NCBI GenBank assembly: GCA_016212425.1
Contig: JACRGJ010000126.1
Coordinates: 1 to 64,000, forward strand
Direction of reading: 5' to 3'
Length of the DNA: 64,000 nucleotides
From: Micrococcales bacterium
Lineage (GTDB): Bacteria > Actinomycetota > Actinomycetes > Actinomycetales > Microbacteriaceae
Below the pieces are notes generated by a model that saw only the letters and a list, made by a program, of their open reading frames with translations, searched no databases and had not been told where the DNA came from. Positions 1 through 10,668 of this stretch are shown here, one piece after another. Position 1 is the first letter of the stretch. Each line of letters starts with the position of its first letter. A program made the position numbers and the translations under genes.

Positions 1-361
1 CCTCGAGAGCGGATGCCGGAGAGGGGACCACGAGGTGGAGTCCGCACGCCGCGGCGGACTCGAGCACCGCGGTCGGTCCCTGCGGCGTGGGCAGCAGCGC
101 CCAGACCGCATCCACGGGCTGCCCGAGCGGCCCGGTCACCCTCGCGACCCGCCGCTCCCCGCCGGCCGCGACCACCGCATCCACCGTGCCCTCGCCGCCG
201 TCGGCGATCGGGAGCGTGCGGATCCGCGCCTCCGGCACCGCGGCGCGCAGCCCCTCGGCGATCGCCTCCGCGGCCTCCGGCGCGGTGAGCGTGCCCTTGA
301 ACTTGTCGGGCGCGACGAGGAACACGGGCACCGGGACGGCAGCGGGCTGCGACTCGGTCAC
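1..361 (-). CDS. glxK: Glycerate kinase, N-terminal part (gene runs off the left edge)
   Basis: Reading leftwards from a GTG at 361, the first 120 codons give the N-terminus of a glycerate kinase (GlxK/GarK family), which phosphorylates D-glycerate with ATP. Visible family signatures are APDKFKGTLTAPEAAEAI near residue 17 and the PIADGGEGTVDA motif near residue 49. The 3' part lies outside the window. No ATG is available upstream in frame; the GTG follows a purine-rich AGGGTCGGCGG stretch. Its left neighbours are unseen, so a glyoxylate or glycerate pathway context cannot be judged. The family call is secure from the two motifs; which glycerate carbon is phosphorylated is not visible. Confidence 0.85.
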   Translation of the reverse strand, partial: MTESQPAAVPVPVFLVAPDKFKGTLTAPEAAEAIAEGLRAAVPEARIRTLPIADGGEGTVDAVVAAGGERRVARVTGPLGQPVDAVWALLPTPQGPTAVLESAAACGLHLVVPSPASALE

Positions 362-471
362 CCGCCGACCCTATCCGGCGACCCCGGGCCCGCCCCTCGC
401 ACGCGCGCCGGACCCGCCCCGCGCACGCCCCCCGAACCGACCCCGCCCGGGCCCGCCCCTCCGCACCGAGC

Positions 472-519
472 GGCCACGACACGCCGCTACGGGCCCCGGC
501 GTAGCGGCGTGTCGCGGCC
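472..519. terminator. Long inverted repeat downstream of clpB
   Basis: A 20-bp arm (472-491) and its near-perfect reverse complement (500-519, one mismatch) enclose an 8-base loop. It lies 27 bp beyond the clpB stop and beyond the start of glxK, so it most likely ends the clpB transcript. There is no T-tract, as is common for actinobacterial terminators. The rest of 362-545 shows nothing else recognisable. Confidence 0.6.
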
Positions 520-545
520 ACTGAGCGAGAGTGCAGCGCGACGGG

Positions 546-2705
546 CTACGCCATGCGGGTGACGACGAGGTCGTCGCCGGTCACGTCGAGGTCGACGCGG
601 ACCGTGTCGCCGTCGCCGATCTCGCCCGCGAGCAGAGCCTTCGCGAGCCGGTCGTCGATCTCGTGCTGCATGAGCCGCCGCAGCGGCCGCGCCCCGTAGA
701 GCGGGTCGAATCCGCGCTCCGCGAGCCCGCCCCGGGCGTCCGGGGTCACCGCCAGGTTCAGCCGGCGCTCGCCCAGCCGTCGCTCGAGCCGGTCGACGTA
801 GAGCGAGACGATCTGCCCGAGGTCGTCGGCGGTGAGCGGCGAGAAGATCACGATGTCGTCGAGCCGGTTGAGGAACTCCGGCTTGAACGAGCGCCGCACG
901 ATGTCGTCGACGGCGAGCTTCTTCGCCTCCCAGTCGAGCGAGCCGTCGACGAGGAACTGGCTGCCGAGATTGGAGGTGAGGATGAGGATCGTGTTGCGGA
1001 AATCGACGGTGCGGCCCTGCCCGTCGGTCAGGCGCCCGTCGTCCAGCACCTGGAGAAGCAGGTCGAATACCTCCGGATGCGCCTTCTCGACTTCGTCCAG
1101 CAGGATCACCGAGTACGGCCGGCGCCGCACCAGCTCGGTGAGCTGCCCGCCCTGCTCGTAGCCGATGTAACCGGGAGGGGCGCCCACCAGCCGCGAGACG
1201 GAGAACTTCTCCCCGTACTCGGACATGTCGATGCGCACGAGCGCCTTCTCGTCGTCGAACAGGTATTCCGCCAGGGCCTTCGCCAACTCGGTCTTCCCCA
1301 CGCCGGTGGGCCCGAGGAAGAGGAACGACCCGGTGGGGCGGCCGGGGTCGGAGATGCCCGCGTGCGTGCGGCGAACGGCCTCGGCGACGGCCGTCACGGC
1401 GTATTTCTGGCCGATCAGGCGCTTGCCGAGCTCCGTCTCGAGATGCACGAGCTTCTCGGTCTCGCCCTGCGTGAGCTTGGCCACGGGGATGCCGGTCCAC
1501 GCCGCCACCACGGCGGCGATGTCCTCGTCGGTGACCTGATCGCTGACCATGCGGGGCTCGGCGTCGGCCTCGCGCTTCTCGGCCTCCGCGAGCCGGCGCT
1601 CGATCTCGGGGATGATCTCGTAGTTCAGCTGCGAGGCGTTCTGCCACTTCTGCTCGCGCATCGCCCGGTCGAGGTCGATACGGGCTTCGTTGAGCTTCGC
1701 GCGGAGATCGCCGATCGACTGGAGGCCCTCCTTCTCGGCCTTCCACCGCTTCTCCAGCGCGTCGAGTTCCTTCTGCCGGGCGCCGAGCTCCTCGCGCAGC
1801 CGCGCGAGCCGCGTCTTGGAGGCGTCGTCCTTCTCGCGCTTGAGCGCGAGCTCCTCGATGCGCATCCGATCGACGGCACGCTTGAGTTCGTCGATCTCCA
1901 CCGGGGAGGAGTCGATCTCCATCTTGAGCCGGCTGGCGGCCTCGTCGATGAGGTCGATCGCCTTATCGGGCAACTGACGGGAGGTGATGTAGCGGTTGGA
2001 GAGGGATGCCGCGGCCACCAGCGCGGAATCGGCGATCGACACCTTGTGGTGCGCCTCGTACCGCTCCTTGAGCCCGCGGAGGATCGCCACGGTGTCCTCC
2101 ACGCTCGGCTCGCCGACATAGACCTGCTGGAAGCGGCGCTCGAGCGCGGCATCCTTCTCGATGTACTCGCGGTACTCGTTGAGCGTGGTCGCGCCGATCA
2201 TCCGCAGCTCGCCGCGGGCGAGCATCGGCTTCAACATGTTCGCCGCCGCGACCGACCCCTCGCCGCCGCCGGCGCCCATGAGGGTGTGCAGCTCGTCGAT
2301 GAAGGTGATGACGCGGCCGTCCGACTCGGTGATCTCCCTGAGTACGGCCTTCAGGCGCTCCTCGAACTCTCCGCGGTACTTCGCCCCGGCGACCAGCGCA
2401 GCCAGGTCGAGGGCGACGAGGTCCTTGCCCTTGAGCGAGTCGGCCACGTCGCCCGCGACGATGCGCTGGGCGAGCCCCTCGACGACGGCGGTCTTGCCGA
2501 CCCCCGGCTCGCCGATCAGCACGGGGTTGTTCTTCGTGCGGCGGGTGAGCACCTGGGAGATGCGGCGGATCTCGGCGTCGCGTCCGATGACGGGATCGAG
2601 CTTCCCGCTCTTCGCGATCTCGGTGTAGTTGATGCCGTACTGCTCGAGCGCGCTTCGGGCCTCCTCGGCCTGCCCGCTCGACGGCGCCCCCTGCATGTTC
2701 GCCAT
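546..2705 (-). CDS. clpB: ClpB disaggregase lacking the N-terminal domain
   Basis: A 719-residue ClpB/Hsp104-type AAA+ chaperone that, with DnaK, pulls proteins out of aggregates in the cytoplasm. Walker A of the first AAA module is GEPGVGKT at 65-72, Walker B is VITFIDE at 132-138, the coiled-coil middle domain is about 270-385, and the second Walker A is GPTGVGKT at 465-472. ClpB is usually about 860 residues; here the N-terminal Clp repeat domain is absent. The start is firm: AGGAG lies 9 bases before the ATG, and an HspR operator sits only 48 bp upstream, leaving no room for more protein. It retains the middle domain needed for DnaK cooperation, so it is not ClpC. Control by HspR and an ECF sigma factor is inferred from the promoter. 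Confidence 0.95.
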   Translation of the reverse strand: MANMQGAPSSGQAEEARSALEQYGINYTEIAKSGKLDPVIGRDAEIRRISQVLTRRTKNNPVLIGEPGVGKTAVVEGLAQRIVAGDVADSLKGKDLVALDLAALVAGAKYRGEFEERLKAVLREITESDGRVITFIDELHTLMGAGGGEGSVAAANMLKPMLARGELRMIGATTLNEYREYIEKDAALERRFQQVYVGEPSVEDTVAILRGLKERYEAHHKVSIADSALVAAASLSNRYITSRQLPDKAIDLIDEAASRLKMEIDSSPVEIDELKRAVDRMRIEELALKREKDDASKTRLARLREELGARQKELDALEKRWKAEKEGLQSIGDLRAKLNEARIDLDRAMREQKWQNASQLNYEIIPEIERRLAEAEKREADAEPRMVSDQVTDEDIAAVVAAWTGIPVAKLTQGETEKLVHLETELGKRLIGQKYAVTAVAEAVRRTHAGISDPGRPTGSFLFLGPTGVGKTELAKALAEYLFDDEKALVRIDMSEYGEKFSVSRLVGAPPGYIGYEQGGQLTELVRRRPYSVILLDEVEKAHPEVFDLLLQVLDDGRLTDGQGRTVDFRNTILILTSNLGSQFLVDGSLDWEAKKLAVDDIVRRSFKPEFLNRLDDIVIFSPLTADDLGQIVSLYVDRLERRLGERRLNLAVTPDARGGLAERGFDPLYGARPLRRLMQHEIDDRLAKALLAGEIGDGDTVRVDLDVTGDDLVVTRMA

Positions 2706-2752
2706 GTGGCTGGTCTCCTGCGTTCGGGCTCCGGACCCGGGGCCCGGAGCAA

Positions 2753-2796
2753 TCTGAGTCTAGTCGGCTCAACTTCCAGCGCAATGGCGGTATTCC
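2753..2796 (-). promoter_or_regulatory. clpB promoter: SigR/SigH-type elements overlapping a HAIR operator
   Basis: On the minus strand GGAAT (2796-2792), exactly 18 bp, then GTT (2773-2771) match the ECF SigR/SigH consensus. The GTT begins a HAIR-type inverted repeat: plus-strand TCTGAGT (2753-2759), 7-bp spacer, GCTCAAC (2767-2773), close to CTTGAGT-N7-ACTCAAG, the HspR site. The repressor would therefore cover the -10 region. The arrangement is seen directly; regulation is inferred from Streptomyces and Mycobacterium knowledge. Confidence 0.75.
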
Positions 2797-2870
2797 GGAC
2801 CTCGAGAGGGCGGCCGGGTCACCTTTTGGCGACAATCAGGCGTTAGTTCGGAGATTTTGGACGAAATGGC

Positions 2871-2900
2871 TTGACGAGAACGGTTCCGGCACCGCACGAT
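2871..2900 (+). promoter_or_regulatory. Possible promoter and operator of the ABC importer operon
   Basis: TTGACG (2871-2876), an 18-bp spacer and CACGAT (2895-2900) resemble a housekeeping promoter. The spacer contains the small palindrome GAACGGTTC (2878-2886), which could bind a sugar-responsive repressor; no LacI-type regulator gene lies nearby. The surrounding 2820-2880 is unusually AT-rich for this genome. Confidence 0.3.
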
Positions 2901-2992
2901 CGTCGGGAACGCACCGGTCGCGTTACCGGCGCGCTCGATCATTCAGAGGCAGCGGCACCGACAGGGCCGCCATGATTCCCGGAGCGTCGACG

Positions 2993-4315
2993 ATGACCAC
3001 GAACAACGGATCCAGCTTCACCCGCCGAGCGTTCCTCGGCGGCTCGACCGCGGCGGCCGCCGCCGCCCTCCTCGCCGCCTGCTCCCCGGGCGGCTCGGGA
3101 GGCGGAGCGGGCGGCGGCAAGGCGCTCAAGTTCTGGAACATGCCCTGGGGCGGAACCCAGTTCAACCCGCTCGACAAGAAGATCACGACGGCGTATTCGC
3201 CGAAGGGCTCGCTGCCCCCGGCGACGTACCAGACCATTCAGTGGGCGAACTTCACCCAGACCTTCTCCTCCGCGATCGCCTCCAACACCGGCCCCGCGGT
3301 CAGCTCGGGTGGTGGGACGCAGGCGTTCCAATTCGCCCAGCAGGGCAAGATCGCCTACGCCGACAACCTGCTGGACTCGTGGAAGAAGAACGGGATCTAC
3401 GACGACTTCCTCCCCGGCCTCGTGGACACCCTGAAGACCGACAAGGGCTACGCCGCGGTGCCGTACAACCTCGACGTTCGCGTCAGCTGGTACAACAAGG
3501 CGCTGATGCAGCAGGCGGGCGCCGAGGTGCCCACCACCTGGGACGAGTACCGGGACGTCTGCGCCAAGCTGAAGAAGATCGGCGTGTACGGCTTCGGTCA
3601 GGGCTCGGGCGCCGGCAACTTCACCGGCAGCCACATCCTCACCGCCTTCATGATCAACAACGGCGGTGGGCTCTTCAACGCGAAGAAGGAGCCCGATGCG
3701 ACCAACGCCGCGAACGTCGAGGCGATGGACTTCATCCTGGAGCTGGTGAAGAACGGCTACTCCGACCCGGCGGCCGCCACCTACACGTCCGCGAACGTGC
3801 AGAGCCAGTGGAAGGCGAAGAAGTTCGGCTACGGCTGGGACGGCGCGGGCCTCCCTCAGGGCGCCGTGGGCGACGTCGCCGGCGACCTGCTCGTCGGCGA
3901 TCCGCTCACCAGCCCCTCGGGGAAGACGGGCGGGCTCTACTTCCCGAACAACATCATGATGTACAAGAACACCCCGAGCCAGGAGGGCTCGGAGGCGTTC
4001 CTCACCTACTACTACAAGAACATGGCCCAGCTCTGGACCAAGAACACCGGTATCGGGCTGCCGCCGCTCAAGTCGATCGCCGAGACCGCCGAGTTCAAGC
4101 AGAACCAGAACAACGTCAAGATCCTCAGCGACTGGCAGCCGATCTTCAAGACGTGGGCCGCACCCGGCACCACCGGGCTGTTCTATAACATCGCCAACAC
4201 GGTGGACGGCACGCAGCCGATGATCAACTTCGCCCAGTCGATCTTCGGCGGCAAGACGGACGCGACGAACGCGCTCACCACGCTGCAGAACGCTCTCGAG
4301 GGGCTGATGAAGTAG
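2993..4315 (+). CDS. Extracellular sugar-type substrate-binding lipoprotein of an ABC importer
   Basis: A 440-residue solute-binding protein of the carbohydrate-uptake (CUT1, MalE/UgpB-like) class. The start at 2993 is chosen over the in-frame ATG at 2972 because GGAG (2981-2984) sits 8 bases before it and the product then begins with a proper export signal: twin arginines at 11-12 (TRRAFLGG), an alanine-rich hydrophobic stretch and a lipobox LLAAC with Cys30. It should be exported by Tat and lipid-anchored outside the membrane. Two permease genes follow; no ATPase gene is nearby, so a shared MsmX-type ATPase encoded elsewhere is inferred. The substrate cannot be named from sequence. Confidence 0.85.
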   Translation: MTTNNGSSFTRRAFLGGSTAAAAAALLAACSPGGSGGGAGGGKALKFWNMPWGGTQFNPLDKKITTAYSPKGSLPPATYQTIQWANFTQTFSSAIASNTGPAVSSGGGTQAFQFAQQGKIAYADNLLDSWKKNGIYDDFLPGLVDTLKTDKGYAAVPYNLDVRVSWYNKALMQQAGAEVPTTWDEYRDVCAKLKKIGVYGFGQGSGAGNFTGSHILTAFMINNGGGLFNAKKEPDATNAANVEAMDFILELVKNGYSDPAAATYTSANVQSQWKAKKFGYGWDGAGLPQGAVGDVAGDLLVGDPLTSPSGKTGGLYFPNNIMMYKNTPSQEGSEAFLTYYYKNMAQLWTKNTGIGLPPLKSIAETAEFKQNQNNVKILSDWQPIFKTWAAPGTTGLFYNIANTVDGTQPMINFAQSIFGGKTDATNALTTLQNALEGLMK

Positions 4316-4332
4316 CGGTCCGAGCGGACCCG

Positions 4333-4371
4333 CGGCCCGCGATCCCGGCGTAGGGTCGGGACCGCGGGCCG
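4333..4371 (+). terminator. Hairpin between binding protein and permeases (attenuator)
   Basis: A 15-bp stem (4333-4347 with 4357-4371, one G-U-type mismatch) with a 9-base loop lies 17 bp after the stop of the binding-protein gene. Such intercistronic hairpins stabilise or terminate part of the transcript so that binding protein exceeds permease, as in malE-malF. Role is inferred. Confidence 0.55.
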
Positions 4372-4406
4372 TTCCGATCAAGGTGGATCGACACGAGAGG
4401 GATGCG

Positions 4407-4457
4407 ATGACGCAGACGGCAGCACCCGGCACGGGAGGGACCCGACGTGTCCACTGA
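4407..4457 (+). CDS. Possible 16-codon leader cistron overlapping the permease start
   Basis: An ATG with GAGAGG 6 bases upstream opens a 16-codon frame (MTQTAAPGTGGTRRVH) that stops at 4455-4457, 8 codons' distance inside neither frame of the permease but overlapping its GTG start at 4447. Ribosomes finishing this frame would arrive on the permease start, allowing coupling. It may equally be chance. Confidence 0.25.
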   Translation: MTQTAAPGTGGTRRVH

Positions 4458-5409
4458 GGCGATCGCGCAGAGCATCGATCGGGCGCGACGCGGCGTGGGC
4501 GTCGGGGGAAGCGGTCGGGGACCGCGCCGGGGCCGAAGCCCGGGCGGGCGCTCCCGGATCGCGACCCTGCTTCTGTTCGCCATCCCGTCCCTGATCCTGC
4601 TGGTCCTGCTGAACCTTTACCCCGTGCTCTACGCCGGGCAGCAGTCGCTGCGCAACGGCGACCTGCTCTCCGCCGGCGACTTCGTGGGAGTGCAGAACTA
4701 CCTGACGGTGGTCGGGCAGCCGCAGTTCCAGCGGGCTGCCGTGTTCACCGTGGTCTTCACCGTCGTCGCCGTGTTCGGCTCCTGGGCGGTCGGGCTCGCC
4801 CTCGCCCTGCTGCTGCGCACCCGCATTCCCGCCGGCGGCTTCTTCAAGGTTCTGCTGCTGCTGCCGTGGGTGGTGCCGGTGGTGGTGTCGGCGACGTCAT
4901 GGAACTGGCTGGTCGCCACCCCGCAATCCCCGTTGCCGATCCTCGCTCAGGCGCTCGGCTTCGGGAACGTGCTCTTCCTCGCCGACCCGCTGCTGGCGCA
5001 GATCCTGGTCTGCGTGTTCAAGGTGTGGATCAGCTTCCCGTTCATGATGATGATGATGGCCTCGGCGCTGGCCGCCGTCGACGTCAATGTCTACGAGGCG
5101 TCGAAGGTCGACGGGGCCAGCTCGTGGCAGACCTTCCGCCAGATCACCCTGCCGATGATCTCCCGCTCCACGTTCATCTCGTGGATCCTCATGACGATCT
5201 TCTCCGTCAACGACTTCCCGACGATCTTCCTGCTCACCGGCGGAGGTCCCGTCAATGCGACGCAGACGCTGGTCGTGCTGGCCTACCAGACCGTGTTCCA
5301 GAACTACCAGACCGGCCCCGGGGTGGCCATCGCGTTCCTCATGACGATCGTGCTGGTGTTCATCTCCGTCCTGCTCTACCGCCAGATCCGGAAGGTCAAC
5401 ATCGAATGA
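4447..5409 (+). CDS. ABC sugar transporter permease, MalF-like
   Basis: A 320-residue integral membrane subunit (binding-protein-dependent transport, BPD_transp_1) of the importer. After a basic, glycine-rich cytoplasmic N-terminus of about 37 residues there are about six membrane segments, and the EAA loop that contacts the ATPase is visible as EASKVDGASSWQTFRQI with LPMI following. The GTG start follows GGAGGG with a 7-base gap. It lies between the binding protein and the second permease, the usual CUT1 order. A polar run MMMMMAS in segment four is unremarkable for the family. Confidence 0.88.
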   Translation: MSTEAIAQSIDRARRGVGVGGSGRGPRRGRSPGGRSRIATLLLFAIPSLILLVLLNLYPVLYAGQQSLRNGDLLSAGDFVGVQNYLTVVGQPQFQRAAVFTVVFTVVAVFGSWAVGLALALLLRTRIPAGGFFKVLLLLPWVVPVVVSATSWNWLVATPQSPLPILAQALGFGNVLFLADPLLAQILVCVFKVWISFPFMMMMMASALAAVDVNVYEASKVDGASSWQTFRQITLPMISRSTFISWILMTIFSVNDFPTIFLLTGGGPVNATQTLVVLAYQTVFQNYQTGPGVAIAFLMTIVLVFISVLLYRQIRKVNIE

Positions 5410-5419
5410 CGGACGCATC

Positions 5420-6310
5420 GTGACCGGCACCGACATCCCGCTGACCGGGATCCTCCAGGTCGGGGTGACCGACAGGACCCGCAAGCGCCGGACGCTCGGC
5501 GAGGCGAGCGAGCGCGGGAAGTGGTGGCGCTTCGCGCTCATCCTCGTCATCGCTGCGGTCGTGCTCGTGCCGATCGTGTCGGTGGTCATCCTCGCCCTGA
5601 CGCCGTCGCTGGGTTCGACCGCGACCGGCCTCACCCTCGAGAACTTCACCCAGGTCTTCACCCTCACGAATGTCGGCGCGTGGCTCGGCAACAGCCTGAC
5701 CGTCACCCTGGTCACGGTGCTCGTGGCCGTGACGGTGGCCGCACCGGCCGGGTACGTGCTCTCGCGCGGCCGCAGTCGGCTGATATCCAGCTACTCCCTG
5801 GTGCTGTTCATCGTGCAGTCCCTGCCCGTGGTCACCTCGGTCATCCCGCTGTTCATCCTGTTCGCATCGATCGGTCTGGTCGACAACCTCGTCGGCATCA
5901 CGATCATCTACGTCGGCAGCACGATGTCGGTGGCGATCTGGATGATGGCGGCGTACTTCGACTCCATCCCGATCACGCTCGAGGAGGCGGCGTGGATGGA
6001 CGGCACCAGCGTGTTCGGATCCTTCACCCGGATCGTGCTGCGCAACTCGCTGCCCGGCATCCTCTCGACCGCGATCTTCTCGTTCCTGCTCTCCTGGAAC
6101 GACTACCTGGTCGCCGCGGTGTTCCTGCGCTCGGACGGCAACTACACGCTGCCGGTCGGGCTGGAGACCTTCTTCCAGCAGAACCAGACCAACTGGGGCC
6201 TGGTGATGGCCGTCGCGGTGATCATGATGCTGCCGCCGGTGATCCTCTTCTCGGTCCTGAACCGCTACTTCTCCGTGGGGGGTATCGGCGGATCGCTCGC
6301 CGGCCGGTGA
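5420..6310 (+). CDS. ABC sugar transporter permease, MalG-like
   Basis: A 296-residue second permease subunit of the same importer, with about six membrane helices and the EAA loop EEAAWMDGTSVFGSFTRIV. It starts 10 bp after the first permease. The first frame-consistent start is the GTG at 5420; a GTG at 5465 is also possible, and neither has a strong ribosome site, which suggests translational coupling. A 5-codon ATG frame beginning in the upstream stop (ATGA at 5406-5409) ends on the GTG at 5420, again as if to hand over ribosomes. End of the operon; an inverted repeat follows at 6431-6500. Confidence 0.85.
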   Translation: MTGTDIPLTGILQVGVTDRTRKRRTLGEASERGKWWRFALILVIAAVVLVPIVSVVILALTPSLGSTATGLTLENFTQVFTLTNVGAWLGNSLTVTLVTVLVAVTVAAPAGYVLSRGRSRLISSYSLVLFIVQSLPVVTSVIPLFILFASIGLVDNLVGITIIYVGSTMSVAIWMMAAYFDSIPITLEEAAWMDGTSVFGSFTRIVLRNSLPGILSTAIFSFLLSWNDYLVAAVFLRSDGNYTLPVGLETFFQQNQTNWGLVMAVAVIMMLPPVILFSVLNRYFSVGGIGGSLAGR

Positions 6311-6430
6311 GCCGCGTTCCGGCGATGCTCTCCGTCCGGCTCCGAGCCGCCGTCGACCGGACTGCTCTACTCCCGGCCGCCTGACCCGACCGCGCTTCCC
6401 GCCGGGTCCGGGCGCACCGGGGGTGGGACG

Positions 6431-6500
6431 CCGACAACAGCTGTCCTCGCCGCCGACAGCGGAGATCCCCGGCGTCAGCGGCGAGACCAGCTGTTGTCGG
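6431..6500. terminator. Inverted repeat between convergent permease and hspR genes
   Basis: A 23-bp arm at 6431-6453 and its partner at 6478-6500 (two mismatches; outer 13 bp perfect, CCGACAACAGCTG) flank a 24-base centre. It sits between the 3' ends of convergent operons and is suited to stop transcription from both sides. The rest of 6311-6545 holds nothing recognisable. Confidence 0.6.
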
Positions 6501-6545
6501 GAGAGAACGGGCGTCGCATCGGTGTGCGGGGGGATGCAGTGCGGG

Positions 6546-6977
6546 TCAGCGGCCGAAGGGGCGCCAGACGACCACCTGGTTGGACTTCTTCACCCGGGTG
6601 CCGGTGGGGAGCGTGACCGTCTCGCCGGATTCCGCTGCGGCGAAGACGCGGCGGCCGGGGCGCGCGAGCAGTTCATCGGCGAGCGCCGACTCGAGCTCCC
6701 GCACCCGGGCGGCCAGGTGCGCGACCTGGTCCTCGAGTTCCAGGATGCGCCGGATGCCCTCCAGATTCAGCCCCTCCGCCGAGAGCCGCGCGATCTCGCG
6801 CAGCCGGGCGACGTCGAGCATGGAGTAGCGGCGCGACTGCCCGGCCGTGCGGCGCGGGCTCACGAGACCGATCCGGTCGTACTGACGCAACGTCTGCGGG
6901 TGCATCGCCGCGAGCTCGGCCGCCACGGCGATCGGGAACAGCGGCGCCCCCACATCGATGCCGCGCGGATCGATCAT
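6546..6977 (-). CDS. hspR: HspR, MerR-family heat-shock repressor
   Basis: A 143-residue winged-helix regulator, the HspR branch of the MerR family, that represses dnaK and clpB operons by binding HAIR inverted repeats, usually with DnaK as co-repressor. The recognition region LAAMHPQTLRQYDRIGLVSP (about 23-42) and RRYSMLDVARLREI are typical; the coiled-coil about 85-105 mediates dimerisation. It is the last gene of the dnaK operon, 13 bp after dnaJ, with its ribosome site inside the dnaJ end. This gives a feedback loop: the operon encodes its own repressor, and HAIR sites are visible upstream of dnaK and clpB. Confidence 0.95.
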   Translation of the reverse strand: MIDPRGIDVGAPLFPIAVAAELAAMHPQTLRQYDRIGLVSPRRTAGQSRRYSMLDVARLREIARLSAEGLNLEGIRRILELEDQVAHLAARVRELESALADELLARPGRRVFAAAESGETVTLPTGTRVKKSNQVVVWRPFGR

Positions 6978-6990
6978 CCGGGCCTGCCCC

Positions 6991-7977
6991 TCACCCGTGC
7001 GCCCGAGCGAGCAGGTCGTCGCGGGGGTTCTCGTCCGGCAGTTCGCGGGCGAACGCCTCGAGCTTCTCCTTCGCCTCGCCCGAGAGGTGGGAGGGCACCG
7101 CCACCATGACGGTGGCGAGCAGATCGCCGGTGCCCCTCGAGGTGGTCACTCCGCGGCCCTTGACCCGCAGGACGCGGCCGGACGGGGTGCCCGGCGCGAC
7201 CCGCAGCTTCACCGGCGCACCCCCCAGGGTCGGCACCTCGATGGTGGCGCCGAGCGCCGCCTCGGCGAAGGTGACGGGCACGTCGAGCCGCAGGTTCTGC
7301 CCGTCGCGCTCGAACACGGGGTGCGCGCGCACCTTCACCGTGATGACGAGGTCGCCGGCCTCCCCGCCGTCCGGACTGGGTTCGCCCTTGCCGCGCAGCC
7401 GGATCTTCTGGCCGTCGGCAACCCCGGCGGGGATCTTCACCTTCACCGACCGGTCGCCGATCTGCAGCGACACCGTCTCGCCCGAGATGGCCGTCGCGAA
7501 ATCCAGAGTGGTGGATGCCGCCAGGTCGCGCCCGGGGGTGGGTCCGCCGAAGCCCCGGAAGCCTCCGGTCGTCTGGCCGAAGCGTCCGCTGCCGAACAGG
7601 TTGCCGAAGACGTCCCCGAAATCGGCGTTCGTGTACCGGGCGCCGCCCGGACCGCCCGCGCCGCCGCCCTGACCGAACATGCCGCCGAAGACGTCCTCGA
7701 AGCCGCCCGCGCCTTGCCCGCCCGCCGTGAAACGCGCGCCGGAGCCCATCGCGCGCATCTGGTCGTATTCCGATCGTGACTCCGCGTCGGAGAGCACCGA
7801 GTACGCCTCGCTGATCTCCTTGAACCGGGCCTCGGCCTTCGCGTCGCCCGTGTTCGAATCCGGATGGAACTGGCGTGCGAGCTTGCGGTAGGTCTTCTTC
7901 AGCTCGGCGTCCGAGGCGTCCTTCTGCACTCCGAGAACGGCGTAGAAGTCCTTGTCGAACCAGTCCTGACTCGCCAT
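6991..7977 (-). CDS. dnaJ: DnaJ co-chaperone without zinc finger (type II/CbpA-like)
   Basis: A 328-residue J-domain protein that stimulates the DnaK ATPase and delivers unfolded clients. The J-domain is residues 1-72 with the HPD motif at 38-40, followed by a Gly/Phe-rich linker about 78-145 and two C-terminal beta-sandwich substrate domains. The four CxxCxGxG zinc repeats of classical DnaJ are missing, and the protein is about 50 residues shorter. Actinobacteria often have such a form (sometimes called DnaJ1) in the dnaK operon and a zinc-containing DnaJ2 elsewhere. Start follows GGGGGCGG. Gap to grpE is 8 bp. Confidence 0.93.
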   Translation of the reverse strand: MASQDWFDKDFYAVLGVQKDASDAELKKTYRKLARQFHPDSNTGDAKAEARFKEISEAYSVLSDAESRSEYDQMRAMGSGARFTAGGQGAGGFEDVFGGMFGQGGGAGGPGGARYTNADFGDVFGNLFGSGRFGQTTGGFRGFGGPTPGRDLAASTTLDFATAISGETVSLQIGDRSVKVKIPAGVADGQKIRLRGKGEPSPDGGEAGDLVITVKVRAHPVFERDGQNLRLDVPVTFAEAALGATIEVPTLGGAPVKLRVAPGTPSGRVLRVKGRGVTTSRGTGDLLATVMVAVPSHLSGEAKEKLEAFARELPDENPRDDLLARAHG

Positions 7978-7985
7978 CCGCCCCC

Positions 7986-8600
7986 CTATTCGGGAACGCT
8001 GACGGCGACCTTGGCCGCGCGGATCAACCGGTCGCCGAGCGCGTAGCCGACCTCGATGACGTCGGCCACCGTGTTCTCGGTCGCCTCCGCCGACGGGATG
8101 CGCACCAGGGCCTCGTGCCAGGTCGGGTCGAAGACCTCGCCCACCTCGCCGACGCGCCGCAATCCGTACCGCTCGAAGCCCGCGCGGAGCTTCTGCGACA
8201 CGATCGCCAGCGGACTGCCCTCGTCGAGATCGCCGTGCGCGTCGGCCCGGTCGAGATCGTCGATCGCCGGCAGCAGCGAGCGGATGACCTCCGCCACCAC
8301 CGCCTCGCGATTCGCGGTGCGGTCGCGCTCGACCCGGGTGCGGAAGTTCACGAGCTCGGCCTCGGCGCGTGCGGCCCGGTCGCGATACTCCGCCACCAGA
8401 TCGCGCTCGGCCTCGGCCAGCAGGGCCACGTCCTCATCCGTCAGCTCGGACGCGCCCTCCTCGGATGCGCCCGCGCCGTCCGGAGCCGGCGCGGGCTGGC
8501 GCGCCTCCCCGGTCTCCGGATCGATCTTCCGCTTGTCGTTGACCCGCGACTCGCTCTCGTTCTCCCCCTCGCGGGCGTCTTCGTGCTTGTCCTTCGCCAT
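7986..8600 (-). CDS. grpE: GrpE nucleotide-exchange factor
   Basis: A 204-residue GrpE that releases ADP from DnaK. A charged, disordered N-terminus of about 55 residues precedes the long dimeric helix (EDVALLAEAERDLVAEYRDR to about 100) and the C-terminal beta domain with the family segment VGEVFDPTWHEALVRIPS. GGAG lies 3-4 bases before the ATG. It is the second gene of the operon, 11 bp after dnaK and 8 bp before dnaJ, and shares its HspR and ECF-sigma control. Confidence 0.95.
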   Translation of the reverse strand: MAKDKHEDAREGENESESRVNDKRKIDPETGEARQPAPAPDGAGASEEGASELTDEDVALLAEAERDLVAEYRDRAARAEAELVNFRTRVERDRTANREAVVAEVIRSLLPAIDDLDRADAHGDLDEGSPLAIVSQKLRAGFERYGLRRVGEVGEVFDPTWHEALVRIPSAEATENTVADVIEVGYALGDRLIRAAKVAVSVPE

Positions 8601-8611
8601 GGGCTCCCGAC

Positions 8612-10489
<1,878 letters not shown>

Positions 10490-10547
10490 GTGCGGTTCTG
10501 CTCCTGTGGTCGGTGGTGCGGTGCGGTGCGATCGTGGGCGCGCTCTA

Positions 10548-10568
10548 GTTGAGTCGTGCGTGCTCAAG
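10548..10568 (-). promoter_or_regulatory. HAIR operator 1 of the dnaK operon
   Basis: Plus-strand GTTGAGT (10548-10554), 7-bp spacer, GCTCAAG (10562-10568): an HspR-type inverted repeat with one mismatch per arm to CTTGAGT-N7-ACTCAAG. It overlaps the downstream edge of a housekeeping-type promoter: TTGACA at 10595-10590 and CAGACT at 10572-10567 on the minus strand, 17 bp apart. Confidence 0.8.
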
Positions 10569-10601
10569 TCTGTTCCCGGCGTCGGGCGATGTCAAATCGA
10601 A

Positions 10602-10645
10602 CTTGAGCACACCAGGCTCAACTTGCCGGATGCGGTGGCTATTCC
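10602..10645 (-). promoter_or_regulatory. HAIR operator 2 and SigR/SigH-type promoter of dnaK
   Basis: Plus-strand CTTGAGC (10602-10608), 7-bp spacer, GCTCAAC (10616-10622) form a second HspR site. On the minus strand GGAAT (10645-10641) and GTT (10622-10620) are exactly 18 bp apart, the ECF SigR/SigH arrangement, and the GTT is the first arm of this HAIR site. The geometry is the same as at clpB. Two promoters, each covered by one HspR site, are inferred. Confidence 0.75.
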
Positions 10646-10668
10646 GCGCATGGGGCGTGCTCCGGGCG

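Noticed and set aside
531-2846. 771-codon open frame on the plus strand across clpB
   Set aside because: It is the antisense shadow of a fully convincing clpB; composition is Leu/Asp/Arg/Gly-rich low complexity with no motif.
2972-2992. Upstream ATG (2972) as start of the binding protein
   Set aside because: It would add seven residues before the Tat signal and lacks a ribosome site, whereas GGAG is correctly placed for 2993.
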